A program made the translations under genes and the position numbers. Source: Tenuifilaceae bacterium CYCD (GTDB taxonomy: Bacteria > Bacteroidota > Bacteroidia > Bacteroidales > Tenuifilaceae). Taken from it: a DNA stretch of 64,000 nt. The notes under the pieces were generated by a model. It was not told where the DNA came from. It saw nothing but the letters and a program-made list of their open reading frames with translations, and made no database searches. Shown one piece after another: positions 18,947 through 27,313 of the stretch. Within the stretch, counting starts at the first letter, position 1, and every line of letters begins with the position of its first letter. The DNA is taken from assembly GCA_036322835.1 (NCBI GenBank), contig AP027304.1, positions 2,914,001-2,978,000 of the forward strand, in the 5' to 3' direction.

Positions 18947-18965
18947 GTGCCTTTCGGATTTCTAA

Positions 18966-19217
18966 TTATTCTTCGTTTAGTTCATTGGTTAGAATATCGA
19001 TGACATTATACTCATCAACTCCAGTAAAAATTTTGCTGTTGATTTTTACAATTGGGCCTTCGGCGCATTTTCCAAAACAATGTCCTCCGTGAAAATAAAC
19101 CTTATCTTTCAAATTATGATCCTCTAAATATTTCACTATTACCTTTAATGTTGCTTTATTCCCTCTAGCAAAGCAAGAACTTCCCAAACAAATCATTATT
19201 TCATTTTTCCTATTCAT
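18966..19217 (-). CDS. stand-alone thioredoxin-like [2Fe-2S] ferredoxin
   Basis: An 83-residue protein with the four-cysteine signature of NuoE-like [2Fe-2S] domains: C10 and C15 (CLGSSC), C47 and C51 (GGHCFGKC). It is the first gene of the sensory hydrogenase operon. The same kind of domain normally forms the N-terminus of HydB-type subunits, but in the HydB of this locus that domain has lost its cysteines. This protein may therefore pass electrons to the sensory hydrogenase or stand in for the missing HydB cluster; both are inference. Confidence 0.88.
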   Translation of the reverse strand: MNRKNEIMICLGSSCFARGNKATLKVIVKYLEDHNLKDKVYFHGGHCFGKCAEGPIVKINSKIFTGVDEYNVIDILTNELNEE

Positions 19218-19427
19218 CCCTAGGTGTTATTTCTTTAACAGTATGCAAATTACAAAATAAATCGGTCGAAAAATATTTATGCCCATTGAATTGCTAATAT
19301 ATGAAACATTCCCATTGAAATAATGCATGAATTGGTAGAATTATCTAATACTAACAATTTGAATTTAAATGTTAAAAATCAGTTCAAATTTATAAATTAG
19401 TTGGCTTTTTTAATTCCATTTATTAAA

Positions 19428-19445
19428 TTGTTCCAAAATTAACAA
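19428..19445. promoter_or_regulatory. candidate second, weaker Rex site
   Basis: TTGTTCCAAAATTAACAA keeps the 18-bp spacing and outer TTGTT/AACAA ends of a Rex site but is imperfect inside (TTGTTCC versus TTAACAA). It lies about 86 bases before hydC. Confidence 0.35.
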
Positions 19446-19464
19446 ATTAAACTATTTGTTAATT
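19437..19464. repeat. 11-bp perfect inverted repeat
   Basis: AATTAACAAAT and ATTTGTTAATT flank a 6-base spacer. The half-sites point outward relative to a Rex operator, so it is either another regulator's site or chance in AT-rich DNA. It overlaps the weaker Rex-like site. Confidence 0.5.
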
Positions 19465-19489
19465 TATTGATATTTAGATTTTTAAGTAT

Positions 19490-19507
19490 TTGTTATACGA
19501 ATAACAA
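19490..19507. promoter_or_regulatory. Rex operator upstream of hydC
   Basis: TTGTTATACGAATAACAA is a perfect 18-bp palindrome (7-base arms, 4-base centre). It fits the Rex operator TTGTnAnnnnnnTnACAA, including the TTGTTA form seen in Bacteroidetes. It lies 23 bases upstream of the hydC ATG, where a bound repressor would block transcription. A rex gene is present 7.8 kb downstream. Binding is inferred from sequence. Confidence 0.72.
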
Positions 19508-19530
19508 TGTGCCAAATTCGATGAGTTGTC

Positions 19531-19989
19531 ATGAAAGAAAAAATTGAATCTATCCTCGAAATTTATAGCCACACGGGCAGAGATAGTTTAATTCCAATTT
19601 TGCAGGAAATTCAGGAGCAGGTTGGATGTTTGAATGAGGAAGTCGTTGTATTGGTTGGAAAGCATTTAAATATACCCACTTCCAAAATATATGGTTTGGC
19701 AACTTTTTATAATCAATTTCGATTCGAAAAAAAAGGAAAATATCACTTGCAGGCATGCAATGGTACATCGTGCAGAATGAATGGTTCAAAGTGGATTATT
19801 GACTATATCGAGAAAAATCTTAAAATTAAAAATGGGCAAACTACCCGAAATGGGATGTTCAGCCTTGAGGTGTTAACCTGTATGGGCGCTTGCAACCTAG
19901 GTCCAGTATTGTCAATAAATGGAGAGTACTATACCGAGTTAACACCTACAAAATTAAAAAGCATATTAGATGAATTAATCACAGAGTAA
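19531..19989 (+). CDS. hydC: bifurcating hydrogenase subunit HydC (NuoE-like [2Fe-2S])
   Basis: A 152-residue NuoE/HndA-like subunit of the NAD-linked electron-bifurcating hydrogenase. [2Fe-2S] ligands are C76 and C81 (CNGTSC) and C117 and C121 (CMGAC). The GLATFYNQFRF motif is typical of the family. It passes electrons between NADH/FMN in HydB and the Fe-S chain. It is the first gene of the plus-strand run, 13 bases before hydB, and follows the Rex operator. Confidence 0.93.
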   Translation: MKEKIESILEIYSHTGRDSLIPILQEIQEQVGCLNEEVVVLVGKHLNIPTSKIYGLATFYNQFRFEKKGKYHLQACNGTSCRMNGSKWIIDYIEKNLKIKNGQTTRNGMFSLEVLTCMGACNLGPVLSINGEYYTELTPTKLKSILDELITE

Positions 19990-20002
19990 TAAAGCTTTAC
20001 CG

Positions 20003-21949
20003 ATGAATACTCCTTATTCGAATACTGATCGGAGTTTTTTTATTGATCAGGTAATTCCAAACTTGCATAACGAATTTCCTAATGAGATTCAGGATAAACT
20101 TTTAATTTACAGACGAGAGCGTGTAGGTAAGCCTATTATTTATGTTGGTGTTACAACCTCTTCAATTGTTGCTGGAGCATTGCAAACTATTGATGCCATC
20201 CAAAATTACATTGATGAAAATGACATAGAGGCAGAATTAGTTCGTGTTGGAAGTGTGGGTATGTGTTCTTTCGAACCCATTGTAGATATTCAATTGCCCG
20301 GAAAAACCAGAATATCATTAAAAAATGTTACGGCAGATATGGTGCCGTCTTTACTTGATGGCGCTTTAAATAATTATATTCAGGCAGGTAGTGCTTTCTT
20401 TCAGTACGCATCCCCGATTCATGAGGCGTGGTCAGATATACCATTTATGAATGATCTGCCTTTTTTTAGCAAACAGAATAGAGTCTTACTGCGGAATTCA
20501 GGTGTTATTAATCCTGATAGTATTATTGAATATATAGCATGGGGAGGTTATCGCGCGTTGGCTAAAACTTTAAGGCAATACACTTGTGATTCGGTTTGTA
20601 AGGCTGTTGAGGATAGTGGACTTAGAGGAAGGGGAGGTGGAGGATTTCCTACTGGCGTAAAATGGAGACGAGCACTTACAATACCTACTAATGAGCGATA
20701 TTTTATTTGTAATGCAGATGAGAGCGATCCTGGTGCATTCATGGATAGGTTATTTATTGAAAGCGATCCCCATAGAATAATTGAAGGTATTATAATTAGT
20801 TCATATGCAATTGGCGCAAATAAGGCTTATATATACATTCGAAATAGGTATGTATTGACAGTTGAAAGGATGCAAAATGCCATTAGGCAGGCCTACGATA
20901 TGGGATTGCTAGGGTATAATATTCTTGACAGTGGCTATAGCTTAGATATTTCAATTAGACTTGGACCGGAAGCTTATGTTTGTGGTGAGGAAACCGCTCT
21001 GATAAAGAGTCTTGAAGGAAAAAGAGGAATGCCTTCAATAAAACCACCTTATCCAACGGAAATAGGTTTGAATAATAAACCAACCGTAGTGAATAATGTT
21101 GAAACTATTGCAAATATCCCAGATATAATGAACAATGGGGCCGATTGGTTTGCTGCAATAGGAACTAAAAACTCAAAGGGAACCAAAATATTTTCCATAA
21201 ATGGGAAGGCATCCTATACTTGTATGGTTGAAGTATCGATGGGGGTACCATTAAGCACAATTGTAGATTTGGCTGGAGGAGTTAAACCCGATCAATTATT
21301 AAAGGCTGTGCATCTTGGTGGCCCTTCTGGGGTAAGTGTTGTTCCCGAAGAGATGGAAATTCCGATTGATTTTGAAGAACTATCTGGGTTAGGAATTCCA
21401 ATGGGATCGGGTGGCGTTCAAATACTCGATGAGTCTGTTTGTATGGTTGATTTGACCAAGTATTTCATGCATTTTATCCGGAACGAAAGTTGTGGAAAGT
21501 GTATCCCTTGCAGGGAAGGGTCAAACAGAATGTATCAGATACTGGATAATATATCGAGGAGGCCATATAGCAACGAGGGGCATAACACCCTTGAACGGTT
21601 TAAGGGGGTAATCCATTTGGAAACTTTAGCCGAGGTGATGAGGGAAACCTCGTTGTGTGGTTTGGGGCAAACTGCACCCAAACCTTTACTAAAGGCTTTA
21701 AAGTCATTTAGAGATGAGTTTGAGGAGCATATCTTTGATCGTAAATGTAAAGCAGGGGTTTGTCGAGATTTAAGAACATTTTACATCGATGTGGATAAAT
21801 GCACGGGCTGTACCGCTTGTGCAAAAAAATGCCCAACCAGTGCTATTATAGGAACACCTCGATCGCCCTATTTTATTGTAGAGGAGAAATGTATTGGATG
21901 TGGCACCTGTCAAACAACCTGCAAGTTTGCAGCCGTATTTTTTAAGTAA
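20003..21949 (+). CDS. hydB: bifurcating hydrogenase subunit HydB (NuoF-like, FMN/NAD)
   Basis: The flavin subunit that binds NAD(H) and FMN; in the family it is the site of electron bifurcation. It has 648 residues. The Rossmann-like flavin domain starts about 195, with the glycine-rich FMN/NADH motif GRGGGGFPTGVKWRRA at 209-224. The [4Fe-4S] motif ESCGKCIPCREG is near 490, and two ferredoxin clusters lie at the C-terminus (CTGCTACAKKCP and CIGCGTCQTTC). The N-terminal thioredoxin-like domain (about 40-130) keeps its fold pattern but only one of four cluster cysteines (C88), so it cannot hold the usual [2Fe-2S] centre. Confidence 0.94.
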   Translation: MNTPYSNTDRSFFIDQVIPNLHNEFPNEIQDKLLIYRRERVGKPIIYVGVTTSSIVAGALQTIDAIQNYIDENDIEAELVRVGSVGMCSFEPIVDIQLPGKTRISLKNVTADMVPSLLDGALNNYIQAGSAFFQYASPIHEAWSDIPFMNDLPFFSKQNRVLLRNSGVINPDSIIEYIAWGGYRALAKTLRQYTCDSVCKAVEDSGLRGRGGGGFPTGVKWRRALTIPTNERYFICNADESDPGAFMDRLFIESDPHRIIEGIIISSYAIGANKAYIYIRNRYVLTVERMQNAIRQAYDMGLLGYNILDSGYSLDISIRLGPEAYVCGEETALIKSLEGKRGMPSIKPPYPTEIGLNNKPTVVNNVETIANIPDIMNNGADWFAAIGTKNSKGTKIFSINGKASYTCMVEVSMGVPLSTIVDLAGGVKPDQLLKAVHLGGPSGVSVVPEEMEIPIDFEELSGLGIPMGSGGVQILDESVCMVDLTKYFMHFIRNESCGKCIPCREGSNRMYQILDNISRRPYSNEGHNTLERFKGVIHLETLAEVMRETSLCGLGQTAPKPLLKALKSFRDEFEEHIFDRKCKAGVCRDLRTFYIDVDKCTGCTACAKKCPTSAIIGTPRSPYFIVEEKCIGCGTCQTTCKFAAVFFK

Positions 21950-21967
21950 TGTTCAAATGACTTTTGT

Positions 21968-23692
21968 ATGAACATAAATATTGAGGTAAATAATCGTCAG
22001 ATTCAAGCTCGAAAAGGCGAAACTATTCTTTCGGCTCTTAATAGAAATGGCATAAAGGTTCCTACACTGTGTAATATGAAGGATCTTTCGCCTACCGGCG
22101 CATGTCGTTTATGCGTGGTTGAGGTCGATGGCCGTGAGAATTTAGTGACATCGTGTTCTCAGCAGGTTGAGGAATCAATGAAGATTAAAACCCATTCACC
22201 TAGAGTTGTTCGTGCTCGCAAAACATTGATTGAACTATTGCTGTCTAACCATCCCGATGATTGCTTGTATTGCGAAAGGAATGAGGACTGCGAATTACAG
22301 GCATTGGCCGCAGAACTTCATATTCGTGAGCGAAAGGTTCAGCGTAAGAGTTTAAGTCAAAAGTTAGATTTGTCGAGCCCTAGTATTGTAAGGGATCCAG
22401 CTAAATGTATACTTTGTGGACGGTGTGTTAGGGTATGCGATGAGGTTCAATCCGTTTCAACTTTTGAGTTTGTGAAACGGGGATGCAATACTTATGTGGG
22501 AACTACAATGTCGCGCGATTTGAACTTTTCTAGTTGTATAGGATGTGGTCAATGTGTTTTGGCTTGCCCTACCAGCGCGCTCAACGAACGATCTAATATT
22601 GATGAGGTAATAGATTCTTTGAATAATCCTAACTTAATACCTATAGTTCAGTTTGCCCCTTCAATTCCAGTATCGTTGGCCGAGGAGTTTGGAATGAAAA
22701 TTGGCAAAGATTTGAATGGAGTGCTTAATGCAGCACTTAAAAAGATAGGTTTTAAGTATGTTTTCGATACCTCGGTTTCTGCCGATATCGCAATAATTGA
22801 GTTGGCCAAAGAGCTCCTTGCACGATCCGAATGCAATGAGAATTTACCCATAGTATCGGCATGCTGTCCTGCTTGGGTTAAATTTATGGAGCAGTTTTAC
22901 CCCGATCAGTTAAATTTGCTCTCAACGGCAAAATCACCACAGCAAATAATGGGATCCCTGATAAAGACATATTTTGCGTCACAAAAGGGGATCAATCCTT
23001 CGAGTATTCACTCTGTTGCTGTTATGCCATGTTTGGCAAAGAAGTTTGAGGCGCAGCGAGAAGAAATGACCAGTAAGGGTGTTTCTGATGTTGATACGGT
23101 TTTATCTACACGCGAATTGTCACGATTGATAAAGTTACACGGAGTTGATATTCAAAATATTGATTCACAAATGCCTGATGCTCCATTCAATGTTAGAAGT
23201 TCATCCGGAAAACTTTTTGGGGTTGCTGGTGGAACTGCCGAAGGCTTAATGCGTACTATTTACAGCATGGTCACGGGAAAGGATCTGCAAAACTTTAAGG
23301 TATCTGATTTTAGGTCTACTAGTAGTATTCGTGAGGTAAAATTCAGTGCAGGCGAAAAGGAGTTCACCTTTATTGTGATCAGTGGGCTGAAAGATATCCA
23401 TCGATTTATGGATGAGCTAATTGCAGGTAATGTTAAGGCCGACTATATTGAAGTGATGGCTTGCCCTGGAGGATGCATAAATGGAGGAGGACAACCTTTT
23501 GTGTTTGATGAAAAGGATGTACGAGCACGGGCCAAAACTATTTACGAGATTGACGAAATAGATGTCCTTAGATGTGCCCATAAAAATCCACAGGTTCAGG
23601 AGATATACTCATCATATTTGGGTGAACCAGGAAGTGATTTGGCCAAGCGATTATTACATACAACCTTTGTTAAGCGTGATGTTTTACTATAA
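21968..23692 (+). CDS. hydA: [FeFe]-hydrogenase catalytic subunit HydA (group A, bifurcating type)
   Basis: Catalyses H2 production or uptake at the H-cluster. The 574 residues have the classic layout: N-terminal [2Fe-2S] domain (C35, C46, C49, C63), His-ligated [4Fe-4S] (HPDDCLYCERNEDC), two [4Fe-4S] clusters (about 147-200), H-domain (about 220-520) and small-subunit domain at the end. H-cluster ligands are C300, C355, C499 and C503, and the proton-transfer cysteine C299 is kept. The first motif reads SACCPAW where most enzymes have TSCCPxW. With HydB and HydC it forms the trimer that couples ferredoxin and NADH to H2. Confidence 0.95.
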   Translation: MNINIEVNNRQIQARKGETILSALNRNGIKVPTLCNMKDLSPTGACRLCVVEVDGRENLVTSCSQQVEESMKIKTHSPRVVRARKTLIELLLSNHPDDCLYCERNEDCELQALAAELHIRERKVQRKSLSQKLDLSSPSIVRDPAKCILCGRCVRVCDEVQSVSTFEFVKRGCNTYVGTTMSRDLNFSSCIGCGQCVLACPTSALNERSNIDEVIDSLNNPNLIPIVQFAPSIPVSLAEEFGMKIGKDLNGVLNAALKKIGFKYVFDTSVSADIAIIELAKELLARSECNENLPIVSACCPAWVKFMEQFYPDQLNLLSTAKSPQQIMGSLIKTYFASQKGINPSSIHSVAVMPCLAKKFEAQREEMTSKGVSDVDTVLSTRELSRLIKLHGVDIQNIDSQMPDAPFNVRSSSGKLFGVAGGTAEGLMRTIYSMVTGKDLQNFKVSDFRSTSSIREVKFSAGEKEFTFIVISGLKDIHRFMDELIAGNVKADYIEVMACPGGCINGGGQPFVFDEKDVRARAKTIYEIDEIDVLRCAHKNPQVQEIYSSYLGEPGSDLAKRLLHTTFVKRDVLL

Positions 23693-23702
23693 ATAATCAG
23701 AT

Positions 23703-25700
23703 ATGGCATTGACGGACGATAAGCGGTTGGTTTACACAGTGAGAGAGTTGTGTAGGGTATGCTATACCTGTGTGAGGGAATGTCCTGCAAAAGCTATCAA
23801 AATTGTTAATGGACAAGCCGAGGTAATTGCCGAAAGGTGCATAGGCTGTGGTAATTGCATCAAGGTTTGCAGTCAGGATGCTAAGGTTTTCTTGCAGTCG
23901 CGTATGGAGGTGAAGTCTCTCCTTCAGTCGAATGTTAAAGTTGCGGCTTTAATTGCTCCGAGTTTTCCTGCCGAGTTTTCTGATATTGATGATTATAGAA
24001 CTTTTGTGGGAATGATCCGTGAACTTGGCTTTTCGTACGTGTTCGAGGTTGCCTTTGGTGCAGATCTCGTTGCCTTACAATACAAAAAGTTGCTTGAAGA
24101 TAAGAGCGGCAAAGGGTACATTTCATCCGATTGCCCTGCAATTGTATCATACATTCGTTATTATCACCCTGATTTGGTTGATAATTTATCCCCAATAGTA
24201 TCTCCAATGGTTGCAACAAGCCGAGTAATCAGGAAAAAACTTGGTGATGATGTGAAGTTGGTTTTTATTGGACCCTGTATTGCTAAAAAGGCAGAATCCG
24301 ATGAGGTGGATGAGGTTCTTACATTTAGAGAGTTGCGAGGGATGATTGAGCATGCTGGGATCATTAATGATGATGTAAATCCATCGGATTTTGATCCACC
24401 TCATGCTGGCCGGGGGGCGATATTCCCAGTAAGTAGAGGTTTGTTGCAAACCATTGATATTTTTGACGATTTAATTGCAGGAAATATAACCGTGGCGGAG
24501 GGTAGAATTGGATTTCAGGAAGCAATAAAGGAATGGGAATCCGGTAGTTTACAGGGCCAGAATTTGGAATTACTTTGTTGCGAGGGTTGTATTATGGGGC
24601 CAGGTATGAGCCCCGGCGGTAAACGATTTGAGCGTAAAACATTCATAAGTTCGTATGTTAAGCAGAAGTTAACAAAAACAACACAGGAGAAATGGCGAAA
24701 GAATATTATAGAGTATTCTAGTATCGATTTGTCAAGAGAGTTTGATCCAAATGATAAACGAATATCAATGCCTACTGAGGATGAGGTAAATAGAGTATTG
24801 GCTTCGATGGGAAAGTTTTCCTCGCGCGATCATCTCAACTGTGGCGCTTGCGGTTACGATACCTGTTTGGAGCATGCCATTGCAATAGTTGAAGGGTTGG
24901 CCGAGATTGAAATGTGCCTTCCTTACACTATCGAGGAAATGCACGCTTCAATCAAGGATTTGGCCATCTCAAACGAGAAATTGGCCAAAATGCAACAGGC
25001 ATTAAAACATTCTGAGAAGTTGGCACACATGGGGCAGCTATCTGCTGGAATTGCTCATGAGTTGAATAATCCGCTTGGCGTTGTTTTGATGTATAGTAAC
25101 ATCCTGCTCGATGAATGTAAGCCTGAAGACCCTCTTAGAAAGGATTTAGAGCTGATTTCAGCACAAACAGAGCGCTGTAAAAAAATAGTTAGCGGGTTAC
25201 TGAATTTTGCCCGCAAAAATCAGGTTAAGGTTGATAGTGTAGATTTGAAGAAACTAGCCGAAGATAGCATTGCATCTGTTGTTATTCCAAGAAATATTAA
25301 AACAACGGTGGTGTGCAAGGCTAAAAATTGTGCCGCAGAACTCGATTACGAACAAATGATGCAAGTACTCACAAATCTCAATAAAAATGCAGTAGAGGCA
25401 ATGCCTAATGGGGGCTTGTTGACCGTTGAGGTTGACGATGCTGACGATGAGGTTGTGTTCTGCGTAACTGATACAGGAATGGGGATTCCTGAAGAAAATA
25501 TGGATAAACTTTTCACCCCATTTTTTACTACTAAGGGTATAGGAAAAGGAACCGGATTGGGGCTTGCAACAACTTATGGGATAGTAAAAATGCATAAGGG
25601 TAAAATTGAGGTTGATTCCAATATTGATCCAACCAAAGGACCAACAGGAACTACTTTTCGAATTATAATACCCAGAAAGTTAACAATTGAAAACACTTAA
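23703..25700 (+). CDS. sensory [FeFe]-hydrogenase fused to a histidine kinase (group C1-like)
   Basis: A 665-residue fusion. Two [4Fe-4S] motifs (C17-C27, C46-C56) precede a sensory H-cluster domain with ligands C144 (SSDCPAI), C192 (IGPC) and C293/C296 (CEGC). The proton-relay cysteine is replaced by D143. A further Fe-S motif CGACGYDTC lies at 380-388. A short coiled coil then leads to a HisKA domain with H452 in SAGIAHELNNPLG and a HATPase domain (about 520-660, with GTGLGLATTYGIVK). It plausibly senses H2 or redox state and autophosphorylates. The stop is 3 bases before a receiver gene, its likely partner. Confidence 0.93.
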   Translation: MALTDDKRLVYTVRELCRVCYTCVRECPAKAIKIVNGQAEVIAERCIGCGNCIKVCSQDAKVFLQSRMEVKSLLQSNVKVAALIAPSFPAEFSDIDDYRTFVGMIRELGFSYVFEVAFGADLVALQYKKLLEDKSGKGYISSDCPAIVSYIRYYHPDLVDNLSPIVSPMVATSRVIRKKLGDDVKLVFIGPCIAKKAESDEVDEVLTFRELRGMIEHAGIINDDVNPSDFDPPHAGRGAIFPVSRGLLQTIDIFDDLIAGNITVAEGRIGFQEAIKEWESGSLQGQNLELLCCEGCIMGPGMSPGGKRFERKTFISSYVKQKLTKTTQEKWRKNIIEYSSIDLSREFDPNDKRISMPTEDEVNRVLASMGKFSSRDHLNCGACGYDTCLEHAIAIVEGLAEIEMCLPYTIEEMHASIKDLAISNEKLAKMQQALKHSEKLAHMGQLSAGIAHELNNPLGVVLMYSNILLDECKPEDPLRKDLELISAQTERCKKIVSGLLNFARKNQVKVDSVDLKKLAEDSIASVVIPRNIKTTVVCKAKNCAAELDYEQMMQVLTNLNKNAVEAMPNGGLLTVEVDDADDEVVFCVTDTGMGIPEENMDKLFTPFFTTKGIGKGTGLGLATTYGIVKMHKGKIEVDSNIDPTKGPTGTTFRIIIPRKLTIENT

Positions 25701-25703
25701 GAT

Positions 25704-26102
25704 ATGCCAACAACCCCTAAAAAAACAATTCTTATTGTTGATGATGATGTGGATTATTTATATCAACTGAGATTTCACGTGGAGAAAATGGGCTTTAATG
25801 TTGTTACTGCCGAAAGTCAGCGCGATGCAGAGCTACTGCTTAGTACAATGCAACCCGATTTGGCAATACTCGATTTGATGATGGAGAATGAGGACAGTGG
25901 TTTTATTCTGAGCTACAAGATTAAACGCAAAAATCCTGAAATCCCTATTATTATAGCTACTGCAGTTGCTGCGGAAACAGGAATGTCTTTTGGAATTAAC
26001 TCCGAGCAGGAGCGTAAATGGATTAAGGCCGATTTATACTTAGAAAAAGGGATTAGGCCCGATCAGCTTCATCGCGAAATAATCAAGTTACTAAAGCTAT
26101 AG
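25704..26102 (+). CDS. single-domain response regulator
   Basis: A 132-residue receiver domain without an output domain. Acidic pocket DDD near 14-16, phospho-acceptor aspartate near 57 (ILDLMMENEDSG), TA switch residues (IIIATAVA) and the conserved lysine (YLEKGIRP) are present. It lies between the hydrogenase-kinase and the receiver-kinase hybrid, with 3-base and 1-base gaps. It probably shuttles phosphate between them or binds a target protein. Confidence 0.9.
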   Translation: MPTTPKKTILIVDDDVDYLYQLRFHVEKMGFNVVTAESQRDAELLLSTMQPDLAILDLMMENEDSGFILSYKIKRKNPEIPIIIATAVAAETGMSFGINSEQERKWIKADLYLEKGIRPDQLHREIIKLLKL

Positions 26103-26103
26103 T

Positions 26104-27252
26104 ATGGAAGTGATTGATGTGCTTGTGGTTGACGATGAACCCGGAATTCGTTCTGGGATTAGTCGTATTCTCCGGAACTTTACGGTTACGTATCCTTTTC
26201 TGGAGGATGATATTGGTTTTAATACAATCGAGGCTGCATCCGGCGAGGAAGCCATCGAAATTATTAAAACCCAGCCACCTGCGATTGTACTTCTCGATAA
26301 TAAATTGCCCGGTATTCAGGGAATAGAGGTGCTTGAATTTATCAATGCAAATCAACCCAATATTTTGGTAATGATGATTACCTCGTATGCTTCGCTTGAG
26401 TTGGCGGTGAAGGCAACTAATATTGGGGCATACGATTTTGTACCTAAGCCCTTTACTCCACAGGAACTTAAAGCGTCAATGGAAAATATAGCCAAGCATT
26501 TTTTCCTTAGACGGATGACGCGTAAGCTGCATAAAGAGGGTAAGCAAGTACGTTTTCAATTTTTAACGGTGCTATCGCACGAGTTAAAATCACCATTAAA
26601 TGCAATAGAGGGATACTTACGCATGATGCAGGAAAAACAGGTGGGCGATAAGATTGATGATTATATTGAACCCATCGATCGCTCTTTGTCGCGGATTCAG
26701 GCCATGCGTAATCTGATAATGGATTTGCTGGATTTAACCCATATTGAGTCGGGTAAACGCAAAAGAGACCTTCGGGAACTAGATCTTGTGCTTGTAGCAA
26801 AGTCTGCATTGGACACAATGACTCCGATGGCCATTCAGCGTGATATTAAATTGGATTTAATTGCTGATGAATCACAACCCATATATGCCGATTCCGATGA
26901 TATAGAGATTTTGCTCAACAATCTTATTTCCAATGCTGTTAAGTATAATGTGAATGGAGGATGGGTGAAGTGCGAGGTTGGGTATACCGATAGTCATATT
27001 TTCTGCAAGGTTTCCGATTCTGGCATAGGAATCCAAGCCGAAGATATACCCAAACTATTCCATGAGTTTAGTAGGATTAAAAATCCACTCAGCAAAAACG
27101 TGAGCGGGAGTGGATTGGGATTATCAATAGTTAAAAAAGTTTTGGAACTTTACGGAGCTGAAATTAATGTTGAAAGTACACCGGGGAAAGGATCAACATT
27201 TACATTACTATTTCCACTCGCGAACTCAGGAAATGCTAACGATGGGATATAG
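26104..27252 (+). CDS. receiver-histidine kinase hybrid
   Basis: A 382-residue soluble protein with an N-terminal receiver (about 4-125, aspartate in IVLLDNKLPG, KPFTP lysine) followed by HisKA with H-box LTVLSHELKSPLNAIEGY (about 155-220) and HATPase_c (about 265-375, SGSGLGLSIVKKV). It has no sensor or membrane segment, so its input must be phosphate or protein contact. With the preceding two genes it forms an intact phosphorelay that contains no DNA-binding domain. Confidence 0.92.
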   Translation: MEVIDVLVVDDEPGIRSGISRILRNFTVTYPFLEDDIGFNTIEAASGEEAIEIIKTQPPAIVLLDNKLPGIQGIEVLEFINANQPNILVMMITSYASLELAVKATNIGAYDFVPKPFTPQELKASMENIAKHFFLRRMTRKLHKEGKQVRFQFLTVLSHELKSPLNAIEGYLRMMQEKQVGDKIDDYIEPIDRSLSRIQAMRNLIMDLLDLTHIESGKRKRDLRELDLVLVAKSALDTMTPMAIQRDIKLDLIADESQPIYADSDDIEILLNNLISNAVKYNVNGGWVKCEVGYTDSHIFCKVSDSGIGIQAEDIPKLFHEFSRIKNPLSKNVSGSGLGLSIVKKVLELYGAEINVESTPGKGSTFTLLFPLANSGNANDGI

Positions 27253-27313
27253 CATTAAATAAAGAATTATAAATTTGTAAATTATTAACGGCATAGTCAT
27301 AACACGATAACTT

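Larger units (their letters stand above)
19218..19530. other. divergent regulatory spacer between the sensory and hydABC operons
   Basis: This 313-base, very AT-rich stretch has no gene. It must hold the promoters of both operons. Its visible content is two 18-bp candidate Rex sites and an 11-bp inverted repeat, all in the 100 bases next to hydC. Confidence 0.8.

Noticed and set aside
19437-19464. 11-bp inverted repeat as a Rex operator
   Set aside because: The half-sites face outward (TTAACAA...TTGTTAA), the reverse of a Rex site. Kept only as an unexplained repeat.
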